Part shown: piece after piece, positions 1 through 6,397 of the stretch
Position numbering within the stretch: position 1 is the stretch's first letter
Layout: each line of letters starts with the position of its first letter
NCBI GenBank assembly: GCA_910586405.1
Contig: CAJUII010000094.1
Span: forward strand, 1 to 12,431
Source: an uncultured Lachnospiraceae bacterium
Lineage (GTDB): Bacteria > Bacillota > Clostridia > Lachnospirales > Lachnospiraceae
Direction of reading: 5' to 3'
DNA length: 12,431 nt
Position numbers and translations under genes: made by a program
The notes under the pieces: model-generated
What the model was told of the DNA's origin: nothing
The model's database searches: none
Seen by the model: the letters and a program-made list of their open reading frames with translations, nothing else

Positions 1-1
1 A

Positions 2-187
2 ATTAAGAAGTCTATTTTAAGCCTAGACACATTTCCACAGTCCCATCAAGAGCGTGACGAGGGCAGATATGCCAAAAAAGGCTACCGTCAGTTACTGATT
101 GATCATTATAGCGCCATTTTCCGCATTGATGAACCATGCAAAACAGTTTATGTAGTAACAATTCAGTATCAAGGACGAAATCTATAA
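2..187 (+). CDS. RelE/ParE-family type II toxin, C-terminal part (gene starts before the window)
   Basis: Frame 2 is open from the window edge to a TAA at 185-187 and encodes 61 residues. The fragment contains GYRQLLIDHYSAIFRIDE followed by KTVYVVTIQYQGRNL. This is the usual C-terminal pattern of RelE/ParE toxins: a GYR-(L/I) strand, a Y-x-(I/V)-F-x-(I/V)-D-E strand, then an aliphatic V(Y/R)V strand and a closing basic (R/GRR/N) segment. Family members are about 90-110 residues, so roughly 40 N-terminal residues and the partner antitoxin would lie to the left, outside the window. RelE proteins cleave mRNA at the ribosome and ParE proteins poison gyrase; the fragment does not say which applies. 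It may be a complete gene cut only by the window, or an old remnant, since what follows looks eroded. Confidence 0.7.
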   Translation: MKKSILSLDTFPQSHQERDEGRYAKKGYRQLLIDHYSAIFRIDEPCKTVYVVTIQYQGRNL

Positions 188-394
188 AACAAGCACCAAA
201 CTTAAAATTGTTTTTAAGCCAAAAATGTTCTGCATGGGGATTGCCTTTAACCTAAAACCGTTTCGCATTTCACTTACAATTTGATTGCAGTGTAATATTT
301 CCGTTTCGCGTTCCTTCATAATCTCATCAGCAGTACCATTTATGATTAAATCCGCAGATATTGTGGCAAGTAACGCTGGATTTGAGATATTCAT
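182..394 (-). CDS. Unrecognised small ORF, possibly a fragment (doubtful)
   Basis: On the minus strand an ATG at 394 opens about 70 codons ending in TAG at 182-184. The middle is plausible protein (ADLIINGTADEIMKERETEI, then HCNQIVSEMRNGF) with an amphipathic helical look. I do not recognise a family. No good Shine-Dalgarno site precedes the ATG. The frame stays open further upstream to 526, but that part runs antisense to a recognisable GNAT C-terminus and reads as noise. Its 3' end overlaps the convergent toxin stop by six bases. It could be the tail of a gene cut at a recombination junction near 394, or a chance open frame. Confidence 0.2.
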   Translation of the reverse strand: MNISNPALLATISADLIINGTADEIMKERETEILHCNQIVSEMRNGFRLKAIPMQNIFGLKTILSLVLVL

Positions 395-402
395 GCGATA
401 CA

Positions 403-552
403 ATGCAGCGGCTTGAAGAAGAAATATCTGCGAAACATAATGTAGCGATACTGGACGCTTCACTTTGTGCTGCCTGCTTTTATGAACATAAGGGATATAA
501 GACTGTTTCACATAAGGAAGTTTCAACCGACAATGGTTTTTATTTGGTGTAG
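403..552 (+). pseudogene. GNAT-family N-acetyltransferase, C-terminal remnant
   Basis: From an in-frame ATG at 403 to the TAG at 550-552 there are 49 codons. They contain QRLEEEISAKHNVAILDAS, then A-x-x-FYEHKGYKTVSHKEV and NGFYLV. This is the end of the GNAT fold: the helix after the acetyl-CoA loop, a beta strand ending in a small-residue turn, then the FYEKxGY element with its conserved Phe-Tyr and Gly-Tyr. The upstream part of a normal ~150-residue protein, including the Q/RxxGxG/A acetyl-CoA loop, is not found in any plus-strand frame between 190 and 400. There is no ribosome binding site before the ATG. I call it a truncated, probably non-functional fragment. The substrate cannot be inferred. 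Confidence 0.6.
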
Positions 553-562
553 AGCATCAAGC

Positions 563-595
563 GCGGCAAACGGCGAAGTGGAAGCCGTTTGCCGC
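563..595. terminator. GC-rich perfect hairpin, candidate bidirectional terminator
   Basis: GCGGCAAACGGC (563-574) pairs perfectly with GCCGTTTGCCGC (584-595) around a 9-nt loop. It sits between the end of the GNAT remnant on the plus strand and the end of the asparagine synthetase gene on the minus strand, where a shared terminator is expected. Neither strand shows a clear U-tract after the stem, so a classical intrinsic terminator is not established. It could equally be a Rho-blocking or RNA-stabilising hairpin. Confidence 0.45.
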
Positions 596-623
596 TGGTC
601 ACTGTGCCGTCCGCTGAAAGTAG

Positions 624-2477
624 TTACAGCAGCAACGCCACATCATATTTTTTCAGCCAGTAATTCACCTGCAAGAGATATGCCAGCAGCTGCGGACCTG
701 CCATAAGCTGTCCGTAGAAGGGTCTGCCATAGTCGGAGGGCTGGCTGATATAGTCGAGTACTTTGCTCATGTCGATCAATTCGCGCAGCGGTGCGCGCGT
801 GTCGGAAAGCGTCTCGATGATTGCGGTGCGCAGCAGATTTTCGTAGGCGGGGTCATATGTCTTGGGGTAGGGACTCTTGCGCCGGTACAGGACTTCACCC
901 GGCAGCAGTCCGTCCGCGGCGGCGCGCAGCAGCCCTTTGACGACACCGTCCTTGCATTTCATAGACCACGGTACATTCCAGAGATATTCCACGATGCGGT
1001 GGTCTGCGAATGGGACGCGCGCCTCCAGACCTGCGTGCATACTCGTGCGGTCCATGCGGTCGAGAAGGGTCTGCATAAACCATTTGAGGTTCAAATAAGA
1101 GATTTCCCGTCTGCGTGTTTCTTCTTTATTTTCCCCGTCCAGCACAGGAACTTCGGAGATGGTTTTGGCGTATGCGGCGTGCGCGTATTCTTCTAGTGGC
1201 AGCAGTTCGAGCACGCTGTCTTTCAAGAGCATGGTGCGCGGCGAGAAGTCCATCGACCACGGGAACGTGTCGGCGTCAAAGCATTCTTTCTTGTGAAACC
1301 ACGGATAACCGCCGAAAATTTCGTCCGCGCACTCGCCGGTCAGGGTTACTTTATGATTGGCGGCAACCCGCTTGCAGAAGTAGAGCATGGAGGCCTCGAC
1401 ATCCGCCATGCATGGCAGGTCTCTGGCGTCCACCGCCTCAAACAGATAGTCGTACAAATCGGCGTTGGCACATTCAAGATACTGGTGGTTTGTGTGGCAG
1501 TAGGCAATCATTTGATCTACCCAAGGTCTGTCCTGAGAGGGCTGGAATGCGTTTGCCTTGAAGTTTTTGTCGTTGTCCTTGAAGTCAAAGGAGTATGTAT
1601 CGAGCTTCTTTCCCTGCTTTCGAAGCTCGCTGCTGCATACCGCTGTGACAAGACTGCTGTCCACACCGCCCGACAGGAAGGTACAGACAGGCACATCGGA
1701 AAGCATCTGCATTTTGATGGCGTCTGTGACCAGATAGCGGGTTTTCTCGACTGTCTGTTGCCAGTCCTCCTCGTGTGGATGGCTCTCAAGCTTCCAGTAG
1801 CATGTCGTGGCGTAATCAGAGCCGTAATATTCCAGATAATGTCCCGGCAGCAGCTCATCTATATTTTTGAAAACACCCTTTCCGTAAGTCTTTGCAGGGC
1901 CAAGACCGAAAATCTCACAGAGTCCGTCGCGGTCTGCCTGCGCCTTAAATTCAGGATAGCACAGGATTCCTTTCAGCTCTGAGGAAAAGATGAGGGTGTT
2001 GCGAAAGTGGGTGTAAAACAAAGGCTTTACACCGAGTCTGTCGCGAAACAGGTACAGTCGCTGTCTTGTTTCGTCAAATATGGCAAAGGCAAAGATACCG
2101 TTTAGGCGTGTCACATAGGAAGTGCCGTGGAGAAGATACCCCATCAGAATCACTTCTGTATCGCAGGTTGTTTCAAAGACAATGCCCTCCTGTTCGAGTT
2201 CCCGGCGGAGTGCGGGCATGTTGTAAATCTCACCGTTGTAGGCGATGACTGCACGCTGGTTTCCGAGCTGTCTTGCCATGGGCTGTTTCCCGCACGCGAG
2301 GTCCAGAATGGACAGGCGGGTGTGGGAGAGCCCGCAGTTTCTTGACAGATACAGTCCATTTTCGTCAGGCCCGCGGTGATGCTGGCAGGTATTCATCGTT
2401 TGCAGCGTGGAAAACCATCTTGCGGATTCCTCCTTATAGTTGAAATGAAAGCTGCTAAAGCCTGCGATTCCACACAT
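624..2477 (-). CDS. asnB: Asparagine synthetase (glutamine-hydrolysing), AsnB/AsnO type
   Basis: This 617-residue cytosolic enzyme converts aspartate, glutamine and ATP to asparagine, glutamate, AMP and pyrophosphate. The start MCGIAGF exposes Cys2, the class II glutaminase nucleophile, after Met removal. Further glutaminase motifs are RGPDENG (35-41), NGEIYN (81-86) and FRDRLGVKPL (144-153). The synthetase half has the ATP-pyrophosphatase loop SGGVDSS (269-275), GECADEIFGGY (381-391) and DRMDRTSMHAGLEARVPF (473-490). No key residue is missing. It is longer than E. coli AsnB (~554 residues) and close to the ~610-residue Bacillus enzymes. A Shine-Dalgarno-like GGAAAGGA lies about 10 nt upstream of the ATG. 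It begins 43 bp after dpaB on the same strand with no terminator between, so cotranscription during sporulation is likely. That would match B. subtilis AsnO, the paralogue linked to sporulation. The AsnO role is inferred from context. Confidence 0.95.
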   Translation of the reverse strand: MCGIAGFSSFHFNYKEESARWFSTLQTMNTCQHHRGPDENGLYLSRNCGLSHTRLSILDLACGKQPMARQLGNQRAVIAYNGEIYNMPALRRELEQEGIVFETTCDTEVILMGYLLHGTSYVTRLNGIFAFAIFDETRQRLYLFRDRLGVKPLFYTHFRNTLIFSSELKGILCYPEFKAQADRDGLCEIFGLGPAKTYGKGVFKNIDELLPGHYLEYYGSDYATTCYWKLESHPHEEDWQQTVEKTRYLVTDAIKMQMLSDVPVCTFLSGGVDSSLVTAVCSSELRKQGKKLDTYSFDFKDNDKNFKANAFQPSQDRPWVDQMIAYCHTNHQYLECANADLYDYLFEAVDARDLPCMADVEASMLYFCKRVAANHKVTLTGECADEIFGGYPWFHKKECFDADTFPWSMDFSPRTMLLKDSVLELLPLEEYAHAAYAKTISEVPVLDGENKEETRRREISYLNLKWFMQTLLDRMDRTSMHAGLEARVPFADHRIVEYLWNVPWSMKCKDGVVKGLLRAAADGLLPGEVLYRRKSPYPKTYDPAYENLLRTAIIETLSDTRAPLRELIDMSKVLDYISQPSDYGRPFYGQLMAGPQLLAYLLQVNYWLKKYDVALLL

Positions 2478-2520
2478 TTTATGAAAGTCCTTTCCAATTT
2501 ATTATCACTTTCCATCTATT

Positions 2521-3111
2521 TCAGTCAAGATAATCCTTGAGGATTGGCTGGTACTGCTTGTGCTCTAGTGCCATTTCCAAGGTCGGGAGCAGCAGTTCGA
2601 CATGCGCGACCAGAGAGTTTGGCTTTGTCTTGTAGTTATCCTGCCCGAATGGGACGAAGTAGATGTTTTTGCTGTTGCACAGCAGTCCGATATTTTTGAG
2701 GTTCATGCCGAGTCCGTCGTTGGTCGAGATGGAGATGACAAGAGGCTTGTTGTTGCGCATATGCGCCTTTGCCGCCATCAGTACCGGTGTGTCGGTGATG
2801 CCGTTTGCGAGTTTTGCGGCGGTGTTTCCGGTGCAGGGAAGGATTGCCAGCGCGTCGAGATAGGCTTTGGGACCGATGGGCTCTGCGCCGGGAATGGAGA
2901 TAATCGGGTCCTTTCCGGTTATCTCTTTTATTTTAGTGACATAGGTGTCAGGTGTTCCGAAGCGGCTTTCGATGGTCTGTGAGGCGTCGGACATAATCGG
3001 GTAAATATCCGCGCCAGCCTCTTTTAGGTTCTGTAGTTCTGTAAACATTTTCTCAAAGGTACAAAAGGAGCCGGTCAGTGCGATACCGATTTTTTTTCCT
3101 TTGATGTCCAT
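2521..3111 (-). CDS. dpaB: Dipicolinate synthase subunit B
   Basis: This 196-residue protein is the flavoprotein-like partner in dipicolinate synthase, which makes dipicolinic acid for the spore core in the mother cell. It shows GIALTGSFCTF (residues 9-19), a flavoprotein-type phosphate-binding start, then LPCTGNTAAKLANGITDTPV, a run of NNKPLVISISTNDGLG and NYKTKPNSLVAH, all characteristic of SpoVFB/DpaB. Length is normal for the family (~195-200). I place the start at the ATG at 3111: GGAGGT at 3121-3126 lies 9 nt upstream. A TTG nine bases further out (3120) directly abuts that site and cannot use it. Only 18 bp separate it from the dpaA stop, so the two subunits are surely cotranscribed. 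An eight-A run (minus strand, about 3090-3097) near the 5' end encodes Lys-Lys and is intact. Confidence 0.95.
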   Translation of the reverse strand: MDIKGKKIGIALTGSFCTFEKMFTELQNLKEAGADIYPIMSDASQTIESRFGTPDTYVTKIKEITGKDPIISIPGAEPIGPKAYLDALAILPCTGNTAAKLANGITDTPVLMAAKAHMRNNKPLVISISTNDGLGMNLKNIGLLCNSKNIYFVPFGQDNYKTKPNSLVAHVELLLPTLEMALEHKQYQPILKDYLD

Positions 3112-3129
3112 ATCATTCAAACCTCCATG

Positions 3130-3996
3130 CTATATTCTATTGATCACGTAGTCCGTCAGGTATTTTGCGCAGCTTTCACCAGCGTATTTTCCGGGGAGCC
3201 CCGGACAGAAGTGAATGTTGATATTTAATTTTTCCGCAGTCTCATAGTCGGCGCCGGATTTGTTGGAAGCGATGTCGAGGATTACCGCGTTCGAGGATAC
3301 TTTTTCCAGACATCTGCGGTTTAGGACACAGGCAGGGATCGTGTTGAAAATATATTCGAAACAGCAGATTTTGCGCCACAGATTCGAAAGGTGCAGCGTC
3401 TCAAAACCGAGTGCGCAGGCAAGCGCAAGCTCGTTTGCGTCATTCGAGCACACGGTGACACAGGCGTGCAGCCCGCTCAGACGGTCTGCGAGAATCTTTC
3501 CACACCTGCCGAAGCCCAGCACCAGCGTGCTGCTCATATGGATGTTGGTGTCTTTGTGCAGCAGCGCCTCGAGAATGGCGCCTTCCGCGGTGGAGACGGC
3601 ATTGTAGAGCGTCATGGGCTCATCGCGCATAAAGTCATAACAACTGATTTCCCGCTCCTCGCAGGTTCGGCGGAAATCTTCGGGGATAACACCCGCAAAG
3701 ATTTTCTGATGTTTGTGGATGCTGCGCTGTATTTCGGAGAGATTGAGATTGGAGGCGCCGCCCTCACAGTAGAGGCAGTCGGACTTTGCAAACGGAATGC
3801 CGCCGATGAGGATCGGTGCGGAGTCAAGGGCTTCGCGCAGTGAGTCGGTAAAACTGATTTTGGATTTTATAGATGGGCTGCATGGCACCGGCACAGTGCG
3901 AAAGCATACGACGCGGTAGCCTTTTTCAACGAAAATGGGGGCCATGCACGCAGTCCGCAGGTCGCCGCCTAAGATTGCTATATCATATTTTGTCAT
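3130..3996 (-). CDS. dpaA: Dipicolinate synthase subunit A
   Basis: This 288-residue protein is the NAD(P)-binding subunit of dipicolinate synthase, acting on the dihydrodipicolinate-level intermediate of the lysine pathway. It contains an N-terminal AILGGDLR (residues 7-14), NAVSTAEGAI (132-141), a second nucleotide-binding loop LVLGFGRCGK (158-167), a DIAS segment (241-244) and PGLPGKYAGES (265-275), which closely resembles the conserved PG(L/I)PG(K/R)xAPxS end of SpoVFA/DpaA. I choose the ATG at 3996 because GGAGG (4003-4007) sits 6 nt upstream. The open frame continues 20 codons further without a site and would overlap the promoter region. The protein is typical in length. A strong sigma-K-type promoter lies upstream, and dpaB follows after 18 bp. 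Confidence 0.95.
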   Translation of the reverse strand: MTKYDIAILGGDLRTACMAPIFVEKGYRVVCFRTVPVPCSPSIKSKISFTDSLREALDSAPILIGGIPFAKSDCLYCEGGASNLNLSEIQRSIHKHQKIFAGVIPEDFRRTCEEREISCYDFMRDEPMTLYNAVSTAEGAILEALLHKDTNIHMSSTLVLGFGRCGKILADRLSGLHACVTVCSNDANELALACALGFETLHLSNLWRKICCFEYIFNTIPACVLNRRCLEKVSSNAVILDIASNKSGADYETAEKLNINIHFCPGLPGKYAGESCAKYLTDYVINRI

Positions 3997-4063
3997 ATCG
4001 AACCTCCAGATTTTTAAGCAAACTTTAAACAAAGCTGTTAGATAAAATTTGCTCACTTATTTA

Positions 4064-4090
4064 TAAAATATGACAAAAAATGAAAAAAGT
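4064..4090 (-). promoter_or_regulatory. Candidate sigma-K (late mother-cell) promoter for dpaA-dpaB
   Basis: Reading the minus strand, AC at 4090-4089 is followed by exactly 16 nt and then CATATTTTA (4072-4064). This fits the sigma-K consensus AC-N16/17-CATAnnnTA at every fixed position. Transcription would start near 4057, giving a leader of about 60 nt before the dpaA ATG, with GGAGG in place. In B. subtilis the spoVF (dpaAB) genes are known to be transcribed by sigma-K. The region is AT-rich, so a chance match is possible, but position and target agree. Confidence 0.65.
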
Positions 4091-4104
4091 TCTAAGTTCA
4101 TGAT

Positions 4105-5244
4105 TTATTTGGAAAGGAATACAGATAACGCCAGTAAGATTGCCAGCATGACAAGGTTTGCTAAGGTGAAGCTGCCAAAATATTTTCCCTTGAGAGCTGG
4201 ATATTCGCGGGCAACCTGCTTGTAGGAGATCAGGCTTGCCATGGAGGCGATCAGCGTGCCGAGGCCGCCGAGGTTCGTGCCGACAATGAGCAGCGGATAC
4301 TTGTCTGTAAAGCCAGAGAGAAGCAGTGCCGCGGGGACATTGCTGATGATCTGGCTGGAGAGGACTGCCACAATGCGTTCGTGCCCTGTGAGGAGACGCG
4401 CAAGCAGCGTGCAGAAATGTTCGATGCGTCCCATATTGCCGATAAAGACAAAAAAGCAGACAAAGGTGCCAAGGAGGCTGTAGTCAATCTTTTTTAGCAG
4501 TGCGCTGTCGGTGAGCAGCAAGAAAAATAAAATGATTGCAGCAGCGACGATTGGCGCAAGCAGCTTGGCGACACACAGCAGGCAGAGAAGAAAGCCAACA
4601 CTATAGCAGATGAACTTTGGGAGAGTGCTTTCCCCCTGCGCAGACTCTTTAGAAAAAGAGTCTGCGGTTAGCGCCAAGGGGTTCAGCGCCTCCTTTTTGA
4701 TCATCAGGATTCCCGCAGACAGACAAAGACCCGATGCGATTGTGTAGGGCAGCATCAACTGCAAAAATGCAGTGAGGCTGATACCGGATTTCGCATAGAG
4801 ATAGAGGTTTTGCGGGTTTCCCATCGGCGTCAGCATACTCCCGAGATTGGCGGCGAGCGTCTGTAGGACAACGAGGGGAACAAGCAGTTTTTCCTGCTGG
4901 GAAAGGCGCAGTACAATGATGGCAAACGGCACAAAGGTGATCAGCGCCACATCGTTTGTGATCAGCATACTGAAGAAAAAGGGCAGGAAAACCAATACCA
5001 GCAAAAGCTGTCTGGTGTCTCCGGTCTTGGACAGCAGACTTCTGCCGACTGCCTTGAAGATGCCAAGCTTCTGGAAACCAGCCATGACAGCCATCAAACT
5101 AAACAGCAGCAGCAGTGTATTCCAGTCTATGTAGCCGAGATAGGCTTCATCTGGCGGGACAATTAGCGCGGAGACGACAGCGAGTACAAAGGCGGCAGTG
5201 AGTACCGTTTCCTGTTGGAGTATTTTTTTGATACGGTTTCGCAT
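4105..5244 (-). CDS. SLC13/ArsB-NhaD superfamily anion permease
   Basis: This 379-residue integral membrane transporter has about ten hydrophobic segments. The first is ETVLTAAFVLAVVSALIV near residues 12-29. Two repeat halves are visible. The first holds ITNDVALITFVPF and LGSMLTPMGNPQNLYLY. The second holds IISNVPAALLLSGFTD followed by LIVGTNLGGLGTLIASMASLI. These paired hairpin regions with GNPQNL and SNVPAALL are typical of the CitMHS/ArsB/DASS group, including the short YbiR-type members. The substrate (dicarboxylate, citrate, arsenite or another anion) cannot be told. I use the ATG at 5244: GAGGA lies 11 nt upstream, inside the last codons of the preceding gene. The frame is open to 5310, but the extra 22 residues would overlap that gene by 59 bp and are not hydrophobic. 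It follows the HD-GYP gene after 7 bp, implying cotranscription. Confidence 0.85.
   Translation of the reverse strand: MRNRIKKILQQETVLTAAFVLAVVSALIVPPDEAYLGYIDWNTLLLLFSLMAVMAGFQKLGIFKAVGRSLLSKTGDTRQLLLVLVFLPFFFSMLITNDVALITFVPFAIIVLRLSQQEKLLVPLVVLQTLAANLGSMLTPMGNPQNLYLYAKSGISLTAFLQLMLPYTIASGLCLSAGILMIKKEALNPLALTADSFSKESAQGESTLPKFICYSVGFLLCLLCVAKLLAPIVAAAIILFFLLLTDSALLKKIDYSLLGTFVCFFVFIGNMGRIEHFCTLLARLLTGHERIVAVLSSQIISNVPAALLLSGFTDKYPLLIVGTNLGGLGTLIASMASLISYKQVAREYPALKGKYFGSFTLANLVMLAILLALSVFLSK
4639..4666. repeat. Perfect 12-bp inverted repeat inside the permease gene
   Basis: CGCAGACTCTTT (4639-4650) and AAAGAGTCTGCG (4655-4666) pair fully around a 4-nt loop. The element encodes ADSFSKESA in the hydrophilic loop between the two transporter halves. 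On either transcript it would form a stable stem. No U-tract follows. Confidence 0.6.
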
Positions 5245-5251
5245 AGGGTTC

Positions 5252-6352
5252 TTATTCCTCGTCAGGATACATCGATAGGAGGCGTTCAATCTCTGGGCGC
5301 ACTTCGGCAAAGGCTTTTAACAGCTTCGGCGAGAATGTGCCGCTGTGCCCGTTGAGAATCATCTGGAAAGCCGTGTCTGGCTCGTAGGCGTCCTTGTACA
5401 CGCGCTTGGAGGTCAGTGCATCATAGACGTCCACGAGGGAGACAATCTGTGCGGCGATGCTGATCTCATCACCCTTGAGCCCGTCGGGATAGCCTTTTCC
5501 GTCATACTTTTCATGATGGTGTCTGGCGATATCATACGCGTACTCATAGATTGCGCGGTCATTCAGGCGAATCCGGTGCTGAATGATTTCGGAACCCTTG
5601 GTGGTGTGGGATTTGATGAGCTCAAATTCATCGGGTGTCAGCTTGCCGGGTTTTAGGATAATGCTGTCTGAGATTGCGATTTTCCCGATATCATGGAGGG
5701 AGGAAGCCCAGCCAATCTGTACTAGTTTTTCCTGTGTCAGCCCGTATTCCGGATAAAGGTTCATGACGCTTTTGCCGAGGCACAGGGAGAACTCCAGAAT
5801 CCTTTTGATGTGCTGCTTGGATTCCATATTTCTGAACTCTACAATGTTGCTCATTGAATCAATGAGAATTTCATTGATGTGGTTGAGTTTTTTTGCCTGC
5901 TGTTTCAACAGGCTGTTTTGTTTCTGGATATTGATATTTTGTTTTTTGACCATCATTTCAAGCTGCATTTTGTACTGGAACCAGCCGATCGCATTGCGGA
6001 CAACCTGCCTGACGACATCGGGTTGATAAGGCTTTATGATATAGCTGACAATGCCGTACTCGTAGCCTTTTCGCTCGACATCGTGGGAATTTTCACTTGT
6101 GATCATGATGAACGGGATTCTGTTTAGGATATTTTTTTCCTTCAGGTGTTCCAGTACCTGAAAACCATCCATTACAGGCATCAGATTGTCAAGCAGGACG
6201 ACTGCGATGGAAGCAATGTTGTCCTTTAAGAGTGTGATGCCCGCTCTGCCGTTTTCTGCTTCCAGTATTTTGTACTCAGACCGGAATAGTTCCACTAAGA
6301 TTTCTCGGTCAATAGCATTGTCTTCGAATATTAAAATAGTATCGCGATTCAT
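5252..6352 (-). CDS. Response regulator with HD-GYP domain (probable cyclic-di-GMP phosphodiesterase)
   Basis: This 366-residue cytosolic two-domain signalling protein has a receiver domain at residues ~4-122, with acidic pocket E10/D11, phospho-acceptor D55 in VVLLDNLMPVMDGF, T85 and K107 (YIIKPY). A basic, probably coiled-coil helix rich in Gln, Lys and Asn (~127-160) links it to an HD-GYP domain (~165-362). The HD pair is H220-D221 in LHDIGKIAI. The second signature is complete: H279-H280-E281-x-x-D284-G285-x-G287-Y288-P289. HD-GYP proteins with these residues bind two or three metals and hydrolyse c-di-GMP to pGpG/GMP. Catalysis is thus expected, regulated by phosphorylation from an unlinked kinase, since none is in the window. 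The ATG at 6352 has only a weak AGAAAG-like site. It lies 45 bp after the FapA-like gene, and the permease starts 7 bp after its stop. Confidence 0.92.
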   Translation of the reverse strand: MNRDTILIFEDNAIDREILVELFRSEYKILEAENGRAGITLLKDNIASIAVVLLDNLMPVMDGFQVLEHLKEKNILNRIPFIMITSENSHDVERKGYEYGIVSYIIKPYQPDVVRQVVRNAIGWFQYKMQLEMMVKKQNINIQKQNSLLKQQAKKLNHINEILIDSMSNIVEFRNMESKQHIKRILEFSLCLGKSVMNLYPEYGLTQEKLVQIGWASSLHDIGKIAISDSIILKPGKLTPDEFELIKSHTTKGSEIIQHRIRLNDRAIYEYAYDIARHHHEKYDGKGYPDGLKGDEISIAAQIVSLVDVYDALTSKRVYKDAYEPDTAFQMILNGHSGTFSPKLLKAFAEVRPEIERLLSMYPDEE

Positions 6353-6397
6353 GATTTTACCATTCTTTCTATGATATTTTTGATTGACAGTCTCCTG

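Noticed and set aside
1115..1982. Plus-strand open frames of 148 and 229 codons within the asparagine synthetase gene
   Set aside because: They are antisense to fully conserved synthetase motifs and show no domain; long antisense frames are expected from the codon use.
3997..4056. 20-codon N-terminal extension of dpaA
   Set aside because: GGAGG stands 6 nt before the ATG at 3996, none precedes the outer start, and the family begins near the GGDLR motif. The extension would also start at the predicted transcription start.
5245..5310. 22-residue longer form of the permease
   Set aside because: It would overlap the HD-GYP gene by 59 bp, is charged rather than hydrophobic, and the inner ATG has a usable ribosome site.
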